From Panicum virgatum (taxonomy: Eukaryota > Streptophyta > Magnoliopsida > Poales > Poaceae), in contig NC_053147.1 of NCBI RefSeq assembly GCF_016808335.1, positions 22,802,913-22,866,912 of the forward strand: DNA of 64,000 nt. Direction: 5' to 3'. The translations under genes and the position numbers were made by a program. Below the pieces are notes generated by a model. The model was not told the DNA's origin, did no database searches, and saw only the letters and a list, made by a program, of their open reading frames with translations. Shown piece by piece: positions 11,379 through 22,772 of this stretch. Every line of letters starts with the position of its first letter. The stretch's first letter is position 1.

Positions 11379-13128
11379 TTACAGTGATGAAGAAATACAA
11401 TCAAGTTTGAGTAGCTCAGAAATACAAGAGGGAGCTTGTGATCTCCAAACAGCACTATGCGAAGTACACCTCGCTAAGCTAGCAAGCTCATGAGCCACTC
11501 TATTGCACTCTCTTCCTATTTTACTAACTTTTACCTCCGGAAGCAACAACATGCTGGCCTTTATCTCATTTATAATACCAGAGAAATGTGCTTTGTCCAC
11601 CGTTGAGGTCTGCAATGCTTTCACAATATAAAGACAGTCAGACTCTAAGACAGCAGGCTTACTGATTCATTCCACTGCCACTTGAACTCCTTCAAAACAT
11701 GCTGTAGCCTCAGCTTCCTCCACTGATGAGCACCTCTGTATGACCTTCCATGCTGTCAATAGAACCTGACCCGCATGGCCCCTGATGATCAAGCCGATGC
11801 TCACCTCCCCAGAATGTGCACTAAAGGCTGCATCCACATTTATTTTTACCCATCCTTGTATAGGTGGTTTCCAAATTGGCATTTCTTTTGTGTTTGTCTG
11901 ATTTTCGTCGTCCCTCCTTGCTATTGCCAGGTACTAACTACCTGTGATTTTCCTTTTTCATTTTGATCTGCACTATGTCTTATACACAACAAGGAAGACC
12001 AGTAGTTTTTTACAAAACTCGCTGATGCCTCCACCGACGCCAAGCCCTTCCCATGCACTGCATCATTACGCAGGTGCCAGGATCTCCAAAAGCAGAAAAG
12101 AACCTGAGCTCTTGCTTCTGTATCTAGTTTATCCAATAGCAAAAGGAACCATTCTGGACCAGACCTTACCAGCATATCCTCCGATATCAACTCCCAATCC
12201 TTTCTAAGCTCATCATGAAGAGCTCTCGACTTTGTGCATGCAACCACTGCATGATAACTATCTTCCTCGCCTGTACCACACAAACGGCATGTACTATCAG
12301 ATTCTAGATTTCTCCTCATCCTATTTTGCATGGTAGCCAGACCCTCGGTTGCTAGCTTCCAGGCAAAAAATTTTATCTTTTGAGGAACTGGGGTACTCCA
12401 TAGAAGTTTCCAAACCCTTCTCCCTCCATCCATTGAACTACTGCTACTCGCCACTCCCTGTTGTTGTATGAAATCCCTGAGAGCTAGCTTGTAAGCACTC
12501 CGAACTGAGAAAAGACCACTTTTTGCAAAGTGCCATGCAAGGGAATCCTCAGTTGGTCTAGATGGAATTCTAATCTTCAACACTTCTTCTACATCATGAT
12601 CATGAAAGATTTTCCTGACAAGATCCATGTCCCAATCCCGAACATCTCTACGCATGAGTTGGGATACCCAACGCAGACGACACCCTGTTCTTCGTCCCAT
12701 TATTTTTAATAGAGAATCTTTGGGTATCCAATTATCCCTCCAAATCTGAATCTTATCGCCATTCCCCACTCGCCATATGATTCCTTTTTTTAGCAGCTCT
12801 AACCCAAACTCAATTCCCTTCCAGGAGGGTGATGAATCTGTAGGGAACACTGTATCAATCATTTCACCGTTTGGGAAGTACTTGGCTTTTAAAAGACGAG
12901 CGCACAGGCTGTCAGGATGTGCCACTAGCCTCCAAGCTTGTCTTGCTAACAGCGCCTGATTAAACAGTTTCATATCCCGAAAGCCCATACCTCCCATGTG
13001 CTTAGGCAACATCATCTTTTCCCATGCTATCCAATGTACTTTCCTACGATCTGGTTCGTCCCCCACCAAAAATTTCGGATCATTTTCATATACTCCTCGC
13101 AGTAACAAGATGGTTGCTTAAAAGTAGG
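11379..13128 (-). pseudogene. LINE ORF2 3' portion: zf-RVT and RNase H
   Basis: On the minus strand, the longest open part (11921-13108, 395 codons) carries the LINE motifs HWIAWEKMMLPKHMGGMGFRD, LFNQALLARQAWRL, LLKAKYFP, and IWRVGNGDKIQIWRDNWIP, then a WKLLWSTPVPQKIKFFAWK and CRLCGTGEEDSYHAVVAC zinc-binding region. Further on are GWVKINVDAAF (11667-11882) and KIGRECNRVAHELASLAR (11379-11624), the two ends of the RNase H domain. It is broken by stops and by a frameshift near 13065-13075, where MIRNFWWG and DEPDRRKVHW lie in different frames. It is not functional. Confidence 0.85.
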
Positions 13129-14352
13129 TCCGACTAGTACGGACATATAACCCCAAAATTGTGTTCCTGTCGGAGACATGGCAAAGCGATGAACGATTTC
13201 GCAATCTAAAGTAAAGACTTGGTCTACGGAATTGTTTAACATCTAAAGGGAATGGAAAAGGAGGAGGATTGGGGCTCTTCTGGGATGAAAACCTGGACAT
13301 AGAGCTACTCTCTATTGGGGAACATCACGTGGATGTGATGGTGAAGGAACAGGATAAGGACCTGAAATGGAGGGGTACTTTTGTGTATGGGGAACCAAGG
13401 GTGCAAGACCGACACTTGATGTGGGAGCGAATGCAAATGCTGAAAAATAAGTCCAGTGCATCCTGGATGATGATTGGGGATTTTAATGAAGTTATGTGGT
13501 CATTCGAGCACTTTTCCCATACTCAAAGAAGAGAGAAACAAATGGAGGACTTTAGAGAGGTTATGTCCCAGTGTGACCTTCATGACTTAGGCTTTTCAGG
13601 CCTGCCATGGACTTACAACAATAAGCAAGAAGGGGAAAGAAATGTTATAGTTCGTTTGGACCGTGTGGTTGCCTCCCCATCTTGGACAGACCTTTTCAGC
13701 GATGCCCAGGTGGTGCATTTGGTGTCCTCGAGGTCTGATCATTGCCCACTTTTACTAAAAGCAGAAGTTGCTACAAGAGAGAGAGAGAGAGGATCTAAAC
13801 GGTGCTTCAGATATGAAATTATGTGAGAACGAATGGAGTCCTTGTCAGAGGTCATCAAACAAACATGGAATGAGGAGTTGCCGGCCCATAATTTGCAGGA
13901 ACTATCCAGCAAACTCAAGTCAATGATGGGATCTTTGAGACAGTGGAGCAAGGAGCATTTTGGCTCAGTTACTAAAGAACTCGAACAAGCTAAGAAAGAG
14001 CTTGAACAACTACTGTTGCAGGATCCAGTGGGAAATCAGGTGGCAATTAAACATATACAATACAAGATGGATGAACTGTTGTACCGGGAAGAGATGATGT
14101 GGCTTCAAAGGTCCAGGATTTCCTGGCTACGGGAAGGAGATAGAAACACTAGTTTTTTCCATCGGAAGGCTGCTTGGCGTGCAAAGAAAAATAAAATAAG
14201 AAGACTGAAGGCAGAGGATAGTAGATATATTGAGAATAAAAAAGAGATGAAGGAAATGGCGACAACTTTCTTCAAAAATCTCTATACTCGAGATGATACT
14301 ATAAGTCCAGAACCACTCCTTGACATGATCCATAATAAAGTCAACGATGACA
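13129..14352 (+). pseudogene. LINE ORF2 5' portion: endonuclease (inverted relative to the 3' part)
   Basis: Plus-strand frames 13140-13826 and 13833-14387 encode an AP-type endonuclease: VFLSETWQSDERFRN, GGGLGLFWDENLDIELLS, WMMIGDFNEV, LPWTYNNKQEGERNVIVRLDR, and the SRSDHCPLLL terminal motif with the catalytic SDH. After a stop at 13824-13826 comes the linker with WLREGDRNTSFFHRKA and ATTFFKNLYT that precedes reverse transcriptase in plant LINEs. The sequence ends at NDDIYS, before the first reverse transcriptase block. An in-frame stop near 13213 also disrupts the endonuclease. Confidence 0.85.
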
Positions 14353-14982
14353 TATATTCACTTATAGACATAGTAACACAACAATAGTTCCCAAATAAAA
14401 TGAAATAGCTAGAGTATGTGCTAGAAGAAAGGAAATTGTAGTCAAAAGTTTCAGATTTCTTTGTTTTTATTTTATCGGTATACTCACCCCCAATTTGTTT
14501 GGGCATGCAACAAAAAAATAACAATAAAGGCAACAACAAAAAATTATGTTAGTATCTTTATCTGAGTTGTAATCATGCGCTATAAAACACAAGTACATTT
14601 CAAAAAGAGAGTTAGCACAGTAAATCAGTTATATATCTCACAAGTATGGTTTGTAAATTGCAGTTCACATTATGTACTATACTCTGTGACACGGAACAAC
14701 ATGACATTCCCTTAGTTGTCATCTCTGTGCGGCCGTTGCTTAACAAAATCGAGCCACCGGACGTGGATCGCTAAGCTTGAACTCGGGGACAAGAACCATG
14801 GTGCGCGATAATAACACTAGAGGAAACTTTAAGGCATCTTCTTCTTTTTATATACCAAACTTGCACTTGTTTTTCTTTTTTGAATCAATGCACTTGTTTT
14901 TCTATGTTGCATTCTGAGTCGGATAGTGTAACAGTGGTTACTATTTAGAAAAGAACCGTATTACACTCTAGTGTGCTAGATG

Positions 14983-15906
14983 TTTCATAACACAGTTGCC
15001 AAAATAGAAAACTAGGCAATAGAGTTTCATGAGAATGGAACTTCTCTCTCATCCCATGAAACTCCCTCATATCTCCTCATCATGAAACTCCTATCAAGAC
15101 TGGCCTTAGCCACACATTTTCGCAATGTTGCTGGAATTTTCTTTCATTTCCTCATTACTTTATGTTTTAGGTTCATCATAGAGGGTGATAACGCACATGA
15201 ATCTCGCATTAGGTGTGGCACTATGACACAATAGTGTTTTGTTTCCTTGGCAATGAAATTCAATATATTTTTATTATTCACTTATAGACATAGTAACACA
15301 ACAATAGTTCCCAAATAAAATGAAATAGCTAGAGTATGTGCTAGAAGAAAGGAAATTGTAGTAAAAAATTTCAGATTTCTTTGTTTTTGTTTTATAGGTA
15401 TAGTCACCCCCAATTTGTTTGGGCGTGTAACAAAAAAATAACAATAAAGGCAACAAAAACAAATTATGTTAATATCTTTATCTGAGTTGTAATCCTGCGC
15501 TATAAAACACAATTACATTTCAAAAAGAGAGTTAGCACAGTAAATTAGTTATACATCTCACAAGTCCGGTTGGTAATTTGCAATTCACATTACGTACTAT
15601 ACTCTGTGACATGGAACAACATGACATTCCCTTAGTTGTCATCTCCGTGCGGCCGTTGCTTAATAAAATCGAGCCACCGGATGTGGATCGCTAAGCTTGA
15701 ACTCGGGGACAAGAACCCTGGTGCGCGATAATAACACTAGAGGAAACTTTAATGCATCTTCTTCTTTTTATATACAAACTTGCACTTGTTTTTCTTTTTT
15801 TGAATCAATGCACTTGTTTTTCTAGCTACGTCGCATTCTGAGTCGGATAGTGTAACAGTGGTTACTATTTAGAAAAGAACTGTGTTACACTCCAGCGTGC
15901 TAGATG
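14983..15906 (+). repeat. Segmental tandem duplication, copy B (empty site)
   Basis: A 924 bp direct copy of the flanks of the LINE in copy A. At 15255-15290 it reads continuously from GAAATTCAATATATTTTTA into TTATTCACTTATAGACATAG, where copy A is interrupted by about 3 kb of LINE. It contains no gene. Confidence 0.85.
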
Positions 15907-17496
15907 TCACGATTTGGATTGTAAATCTGTTTTAACTCACATAGCCGTTTCAACTCCCTCGAAACATTTGTTTTAAGTTCAGATTCAGCGCACTACTCAA
16001 CAGGTTTGTGAGGACTACGTACTCCTCCTATGTGACTGAGGCTGAGGCATATACTGACATTTTTGTTCAGAAGAAAGACAACGAGACAAGACGCGTTCAG
16101 GTCAAATGCATCCGGAGTCAAGAGACACGGGGGTCCATGGAGCCCGGATTTCATCCAGCCCCCGGCCTGGTCAGGCCGTCGCTCTCAACACCCGCAAAGC
16201 AAAGAAAGCCAAGCGCCGGCCGCAGTCACCTCGCCGGCGGGCCTCAACTCCACGCGATCCTTCCTTGTCTGCGCGCGCGCCTACCCTGTCCGGCCTCCGC
16301 TTCCGTGCGCCGATCGGACCCGACGGCTCGCCGCTCACGAGCCAGCAGTCGCGTTAGGGAATGGGACCGTATCGATCGCCTGTCCATCGGTGATCGATCC
16401 ATGAGTCATGGACCAAGACAAATCGAAGGTGCCCGTCGTGGCCTCGCGGGCGGTGGTGTGGACTGTGGTGGAGTGGCCGAGTGGGTGGTGCACGGCTCGG
16501 GCATCGATCGATCTGCAGGCCGGGACGGCATGCAAACAACGACGCATGGGTCCGGATCGGATCGGACCGGTCTGCCGGGTTACGTCAGACGGGACGGCGC
16601 GCGAGGCCGCGGGGGGGACGACGACGAGGACCGCCCGGCCGCGACGCCCACGCACGCACGCCAGAGGCCAGAGACCCGCATGGTTTTCCGTGAGCGAAGC
16701 TCCAGCCTCCAGGCCGCCGATCGATCCCGTGAAATCTCCCGGCCGGGTGCCGACGTTCATGGCCGCCGGGCGGCGGAGCTAGCTTGGGTTACGGCGGGGT
16801 GGTGCATGCGCGGCGTGGCCCGTACGTGCCTGGTGGCTCGATCGGCACGGCCTCGTGTACGTCTCCCGCCGCTAGCTTAGCCTGTGCTGCGCCGTGTCTG
16901 ACGCGCGCCCCACTTCTCGTGGCGCGACGTGGCCTCGCGGCGCCGCTAGCAGCGTGCCGTGCCAGTCGCGTGACGAGGCCACGAGGGCGATGTGTCTACG
17001 TACGTACGTATAGCGGCGGGTCGTGCGTGGGCGTGAGTGAGGACGAAGGGCGCGCGCTGGACCTGGGCGACGTGCGTCAGGGCTCGGTCAAGGCACGGCA
17101 GCATTTGCTCTGGTATAGAATTGCTCACAGAGGAACAGACCGATCGGACGGAGGAAGGAAACTGGCGAGCGAGGTGATGTCACGCTGAACGCGTATTTGT
17201 AGCGTAAAGGAGATGAAGGAGGACGCATGAAATGACGAGCCTGTGGCAAATACATTCAGATTTCACCGGACGCTGTTCAACTACTTCGTCAGTCCATATA
17301 TACTTCCATACCATGCAAAGTACTGAAAGTAGTAAGGAAGCTGTAGCATGTGTTTTATTATGGAAGGAGGGGTGTTTGTATACATCATCATCCATCGGGG
17401 CGTGTTCGGTTTTTTTTTTCAAGAACTTGTTTGAATAAGTATTTTGTTAAAAAGAAAAGGTGGAGTTTTATAATCGCTCTGTGTTGGCTGGCTGTG

Positions 17497-17592
17497 GTTG
17501 GCGGCTGGTGCTGATTTATTGTGAGAAATAAGTACTGCTGGTTAGTTGGTGGCTGATGCTGATTTGGTATGAGAGATAAGTACTGCTGTCTG
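17497..17592 (+). repeat. Two-copy 48 bp tandem repeat
   Basis: GTTGGCGGCTGGTGCTGATT...AAATAAGTACTGCT (17497-17544) and GTTGGTGGCTGATGCTGATT...GATAAGTACTGCT (17545-17592) are tandem copies with a few differences. They lie in a grass-type GTGTTCGG...GGCTG repeat context, probably part of a decayed MITE. Confidence 0.6.
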
Positions 17593-18570
17593 GTTGGCTG
17601 ACAAACTAGCAAAATGCATCCTGAGCCCATTGGTGACACTACTTTGTGCAGGAGAACAGGACGAGTACTTCTCTGACAAGTTCAGTTCCTACATGAAAAT
17701 CTAAATGGAAAGAACGAAAAAAAAAAGATTAACGCCATGCACCAGACACACACACACGAATGGGAAATCAGAGAAGGTAGGCCCAGCACGCGTGCATGCC
17801 CTGTCATGCGACTTAGCAAGTTGCCGCTAAGTATCACCCGTGCGCACGCACGCTTGCAAGGCCTAGCTACGAAAGGGTTGACAAGGACTCGTCTCCGTCT
17901 TGGGCAACCGGCGCCGATCACTTTTTGACGAGAGGCCGCTCCGTTTCCGGGTTCCGGCCAGGCAGTTCGGAGCCCTAGCTACTTAGCTAGTGGCGTAGGT
18001 TAGGCAACAACTGAAAGATTCTTGACCTGCCTGTTCTCCTGCATCATCCATCCGGTGTCGTGGCAGTAGGCCAAGGCTTCTGCTAGAAATGGACCAGACA
18101 CGCGGACTCCTCGGGCGGCGATCCGATCCGAGCAGCGCAAGGTGCAGCGCGCACATGCCATGGTACAATGGGATCAGGTCGTGATCGCTGTCGGGGTGAT
18201 TGTGCTCGTATCGATCGGGGGCATGCACCGGAGCGGAAACTCGTGCCACTGCCTTGTTGCTTCGTTTTTAGGCTGCAGTTGATCTGTATGTTTCGGTAGG
18301 CACCGAAGCTCACGTTCATGGGAGGGAACTAGACTCGCCTGATTCACCTGGTTAGCTGCTGATCGTCTCAGCTGTAAGCTTCACGCGGCGAAGCACTGCA
18401 GAAATTCTCATGAACGGAGGGAGTATGCTACCTACTAGTGGCAGTGATAAAGAGGTAGCGCACTTCGACCCATTTTGGGCTAGAAAGTGTAGGTCCACAA
18501 TAGTTGGGCTACAAGTCTCTCCTCTGTGATTCGGGCCAGTTTTCTCTGCACACACATGGGCCTCCAATAA

Positions 18571-18614
18571 CCTACAAGGGCTTTTTTTTTTTGAAAAGCA
18601 CCTACAAGGGCTTT
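18571..18614 (-). mobile_element. Minute, severely 5'-truncated retroposon insertion
   Basis: CCTACAAGGGCTTT is present at 18571-18584 and again at 18601-18614. Between them are only T residues and GAAAAGCA (on the minus strand, TGCTTTTC followed by an A tail). A perfect 14 bp duplication around an A tail with almost no body is what an extremely truncated LINE-type insertion leaves. Confidence 0.6.
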
Positions 18615-19060
18615 AGGGTTGGTCGTGCTAAGCGTTTGGGCCTGCTCGCCAGCCCAACTCCCTTTTCCCTCAACCACCAGTTTCATGCCACTCCGTTGGC
18701 ACCTGGCGGTTCGGCTGCTGCCTGCTGCTGTGTTGCCATTGCGTGGTTCAGCGGGGCGGCGTCCACAAGTTAACAGCTGCAGTCCGAAAATATTACAAAG
18801 ACGACAGTCACTCAAACCATCATATAAGATGGAATACTTTTAAATTGCTAGAACAAAGATGCAGTAAAATTTTGATTTGGATATTCGGTTTTGGAAAATA
18901 TGGATACCTTGACTGCTAGTCACACGTGTTCATCTCTTAATAATCCTACGATGAGTGACAAAAGATGTGGTTCCTATTGATATACTCCCACCGTTACAAG
19001 TTGTAACTATTCCATCTTTCTTGAAGAATAAAATATTTCAAGATGACCAAGTTTATATAA

Positions 19061-19604
19061 GGGTCAAGTTGGTCCCGGCCCTTAACTTTCAAAAAGACCA
19101 ATTCGATACCTCAACTTTTGTTTTTAGATCAAATTTGTCCCTATACTATTGTGATGCTCCATAATACCATGAGATAGATGCGAAAGTCATTTTTACCCTT
19201 AGCTCCTTCTCATATACTAAATTTCCATTATTGTATAGTTGTAATTAATCAATAATAGGTCACAATAGATCTATTATTCTGTTCACTAGTTTGATATCTC
19301 TTGTATTTGTTGAAATGCTCTTTCGTATTTAATTTAGTCTAACATCATATAAAAATATCAAGCACGTGTTTGATTAACTTATTACACCAATGCTAAACAT
19401 GCAAATTATGAAGGAGGGAAAATAGCCAAGAGTAAAGATGACTTTTTTTAGCATTAGTCTCATGGTAATATGGAGCATTACATTAGTATAAGGACAAATT
19501 TGACCTAAAAACAAAAGTTGAGGGACCAAATTGGTCTTTTTGAAAGTTGAGGGACCAACTTGACCCTTGAAGCAAAGTTGAAGGACCAAAGTGCCTATTT
19601 TGTC
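19061..19604. mobile_element. Mutator-like foldback element with TTTATATAA flanks
   Basis: Inverted arms of roughly 150 bp: GGGTCAAGTTGGTCCC at 19061 against its inverse GGGACCAACTTGACCC at 19550-19565, continuing through CAACTTTCAAAAAGACCAAT, TTTTGTTTTTAG, CAAATTTGTCC and CTCCATA-TACCATGAG. TTTATATAA flanks it at 19052-19060 and 19605-19613, a 9 bp match of the Mutator size. The right arm is about 38 bases longer than the left, so the left tip may be deleted; the flanking match is AT-rich and could be chance. It has no coding capacity. Confidence 0.65.
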
Positions 19605-19793
19605 TTTATATAAAAATTACTGATATTTATGATACCAAATAAGTATCATTAGATTTTTATAAAAATATATTTTTATAGTATATCTATTGGGTGCTATAAA
19701 TTTTTGTAATTATTTCTGTAATTTGGTCAAACATAAATTAGTTTGACTTATCAAAAAAGTTGGAATGACTTATAATTCGAAATAGAGGTAATA

Positions 19794-20081
19794 AGCATCT
19801 CCAAGAGCTTTTCTAAAATCTACTCTCTAAATTATCATTTGGAGAGTTATTTGAGTGAAAATTGTTTTCCATATCTTTGTCTTTTCCAATAGCTCTTCTA
19901 TCTATATCTTATTTGTAGTCCAAAGAGCCATCCTTACTGTTCATATTTGGCTAACATGAAATCTGGAATAGAAGATATCTATCTTTGGATATCATTTGAA
20001 GAACCTGTTGGGGGGCAAATTTTTCATCAAAATATCTATTTCTATAAATTAGAGAAGAATAAATAGTCTCTGGGAGATGCT
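19794..20081. mobile_element. MITE-like element, GCATCTCCAAGAG ends
   Basis: Left end GCATCTCCAAGAGCTTTTCTA and right end AGTCTCTGGGAGATGC are inverted repeats. The 288 bp in between is AT-rich and non-coding. A related element with AGAGCATCTGCAGCA ends occurs at 46571-46868. Confidence 0.5.
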
Positions 20082-20369
20082 CAACAGTAAATAAGTGAGT
20101 ATATCTTCGTCTAATTTTAGAGTATGTAGGGGCGAAAACTGTTGGAAGCCGCCGGCTCATGGCAACCATTTACCTGCTTCTCTACCTTTGATTTCTGTCT
20201 TTCACCCATGTGGTGCACGTGGATGTGGATAGCCGGCGATCTGAACTTGACATAGAAATAACATATGACATGTATATGGAGAGAGTATAATGTACACAAT
20301 TCTCACGTTTGATTCTGACAAGGCAAATCACTCTATGTGCTTTTATTGTCCTTAATAGGTTACGTTATT

Positions 20370-20602
20370 AGGTCGCTTGGTGGGTCTTTGCGGGTTGGTG
20401 AGGTCTTTTCTTTTGTTCTATAGTAGTCGTTCTGTCGGTTCTATGGCCGTTTGTTTTCATTGCCCTTTCTTCAATTTTTTCTCTATTATTGTTAGTCTTT
20501 TGTGTGCTTGTGTCGGTCAACTCCAGTTTGACCAGCATCAAGTTATGTCTGTAATCTGCTTTCTCTTAATGAAATACGTGCTAAGGCATGTTCGGAAAAA
20601 AA
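20370..20602 (+). mobile_element. 5'-truncated LINE 3' end
   Basis: The sequence ends TCTTAATGAAATACGTGCTA, AGGCATGTTCGG and then an A run (20595-20602), the usual tail of plant LINEs. Approximate 15 bp flanking repeats, ATAGGTTACGTTATT (20355-20369) and ATAGCTTACATTATC (20603-20617), fit a decayed target duplication. Confidence 0.55.
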
Positions 20603-21268
20603 ATAGCTTACATTATCTTTTTTTTAAAAAAATATAGACGAAAAGAAATGAACATGTGCAGGACAGCACCTTGTAGCCATGCATGTATAGGTGTCACTGT
20701 GTGGCGTCTTATCCCGTGAGCCGATTAAGAAAAGGCCAAACCAACACGTTTTACATGCATGTAGCCATATGTAGGTAGGCGTCAGTGCCAGCCTGGTCAG
20801 TGCAACTGATAATCCGACCTCTTTTTGTGACGAGACGAAAGAACCAAGGAATCAGTTGACATTTCTGTGGTGATATATTTCCGTCCCACTCACCTTTCCA
20901 AAAAATAAAGAGTGGCACTGTTCTCGGCTCCTCCGATCCCAGTAGGCAGTACTGATTTTGAACGGATCCATTGGGCCAGGCCGTTGCCCTTTCTGCTCGC
21001 TCCGTCAGATTCCTCCTCCAGAAATGGCTGAACCCGTCTGCATGCTTCTCGACGAGAGCGCACGTGGCCATCCGGTTGCCCATTTCGGCACGCGCTGGTT
21101 ACCAAAAAGAAAAAACACTTGCTCATTTCGGCTCCTGCTCTCTCAGCTCCGGAACAGAAAACACACCGTGCCTAGAGCAGGCCACTCGCCGACCTGCCTG
21201 CACAGTTTAATTCGCCTTGTTACGCAAGGGAAGCCATCGATAGGATACCGGCCGGCTCGTGAAACTAA

Positions 21269-21476
21269 GGCCCTTTCCCAAAAAAATTTATATAGTACTC
21301 GTCATATTGAATCTTCAGACATATGTATATAGCATTAAATACAACTAATTACACAGTCTAACTAATTAGCACGAGCTGAATCTTTTAAGTCTAATTAGTC
21401 TATAATTAGATATTATTTATCAATGAAATGTGCTATAGTATCAAAATCCAAACTTTTTCACCAGCTAAACACACCC
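21269..21476. mobile_element. Tourist-type (PIF/Harbinger) MITE
   Basis: 208 bp flanked by TAA at 21266-21268 and 21477-21479. It has the grass Tourist layout: GGCCC start, GCATTAAATACAACTAATTA with ACACAGT, then TTTTAAGTCTAATTAGTC and a TAGTATCAAAATCCAAACTT block, ending AGCTAAACACACCC. Confidence 0.7.
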
Positions 21477-21479
21477 TAA

Positions 21480-22772
21480 TTTTCTTTAGACAAACCAGTT
21501 TGATTTCTTGGAGTCTCTGCTTAAATATTACTTGTAGTCTTCTTTTTTTTAAAAAAAAGAAAATATCATCAAGTCTTTTGAAGAAGCAACACTGGTACAG
21601 ACGAGGTGGCAGATGTTACGTACGCCGGAGGAGCCCCGAGGAGTCTGGACACGAGCGCCGTGCGAACATCCGGGTCACAGGTTACGTCCGAAGTCCGAAC
21701 GCAAGCAAGCTGCCCAGCCTTCGTCAACCCGACGCGCACGCACACCACCGGTTACGTGGTAAGCTGTCGAAGCAAGTTCTAACCTGCGAGCGCGTAAGCG
21801 TAAGCGCACGGGTAGCGCTTCCGTCGAAGGAAACTCAGACGCACCGGCTGACACAGCAGGCGACAGCGTCGCCCGTCACCCCCAATCCCGTAGCCGGCGC
21901 CCGGCAGCCAGCGCAGAGCGCCTGGATCTCGAGCCAAACACGTCGCCGAACCAAAAAAAAAAAATCTGCAGAACTATGCGCATATCTTACTATCTCTTGG
22001 TTGAAAAAGGAGAAAAAAAATATAAGGAGGGGTATCTCTGCTTTTCTCAAAGGGGACGGCAAGGATGGCGTCAAGCTACGCAAACGCGGCGAAGATATGC
22101 GCATCCTGGCTGGCAGCCTGGCAGGGACGCAAAGCGGCGGCCTTTCCGCCCCAAAGCCGGTGACCGCGAGCTGGGTCTGCGGCTCTGCGCCCGTAGCCTC
22201 TCTCGCCAAGCATTTCCAGCCGGGCAACGGATTCCGTTCGGCACAGTGCAGTCCCCTCTTCCTTCTCCTTTCCTCACCCGAACGGACGGCTGGCTGGCAG
22301 TTCTGTCCCCCGGCACCGGCAGCGCAGCCGCGGAGAACCTGCCAGCCTGGTTGCAATCATCATCTACGCAATGATTGGGGAGGACCGGAGGAAGCTGTCT
22401 GCGTTCGTACAAAGTTGGAGTCTTGGAGAGCAACCCCTAGTTAATCGCGCTCTATAGGAAGGAGCGATCAGGATAAGAACAGCATAACAGGGGCGCAGAA
22501 GTCACTGAACAAGCTGGATTACAAAGTGTTTTGTTTCTTTCTCTGTATTTCTGTGACGAGAAAATGTGTAACAATGTTTGCAGGAAAAAAAGAGAGAGGA
22601 CAAGAACGTTTTGTATTTACAGTTGATCAGTTACTCACTGCCCGCACTACGGACCAAAGAATCGTGAAGGCCTTGATGGCCAGGAACAAATTTTGTACAG
22701 GAATCATGGTACCTAAAAATATTGTTGCTTTCTTTTTTTTTGGAGTTTCTGCTAAGAATCGTGTAGTGGAAT
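21480..22772. other. Intergenic and 3' UTR of the U-box gene
   Basis: 21590-22440 is GC-rich with a 338-codon plus-strand frame (21428-22444) of no recognisable family and no gene-like motif. 22500-22772 is AT-rich and is the probable 3' UTR of the minus-strand U-box gene. Confidence 0.45.

Larger units (their letters stand above)
11343..14352 (-). mobile_element. L1-type LINE with inverted 5' part (twin-priming structure)
   Basis: The minus-strand part (about 11343-13128) runs from the end of the reverse transcriptase region through the zinc-knuckle zf-RVT domain and RNase H to a poly-A tail (T runs at 11341-11357 on the plus strand). The plus-strand part (about 13129-14352) encodes the endonuclease and the segment before reverse transcriptase. 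The two halves meet head to head near 13128, and the catalytic reverse transcriptase core between them is missing. This is the structure expected when two primers are used during target-primed reverse transcription. The exact target duplication cannot be read because the site is AT-rich. Confidence 0.8.
11039..14982 (+). repeat. Segmental tandem duplication, copy A (carries a LINE insertion)
   Basis: Without the LINE at about 11343-14352, this block aligns end to end with 14983-15906. It begins TTTCATAACGCAGTT and ends CACTCTAGTGTGCTAGATG; copy B begins TTTCATAACACAGTT and ends CACTCCAGCGTGCTAGATG. Differences are scattered point changes and short indels, so the duplication is not recent. Confidence 0.85.
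15907..19060. other. Intergenic, no recognisable gene
   Basis: 16000-17200 is GC-rich with overlapping open frames (the longest 16008-16880, 290 codons) that match nothing I know and show no family motif. 17200-19060 is mixed. A terminal Stowaway-like stub, ACGGAGGGAGTA, stands alone near 18414-18425. Confidence 0.5.

Noticed and set aside
16008..16880. 290-codon frame in a GC-rich interval
   Set aside because: Arg/Gly/Ala-rich with no family resemblance; several other frames are open over the same bases.
21428..22444. 338-codon frame upstream of the U-box gene
   Set aside because: No recognisable domain, mixed AT- and GC-rich parts, overlapping equally long frames on the other strand.
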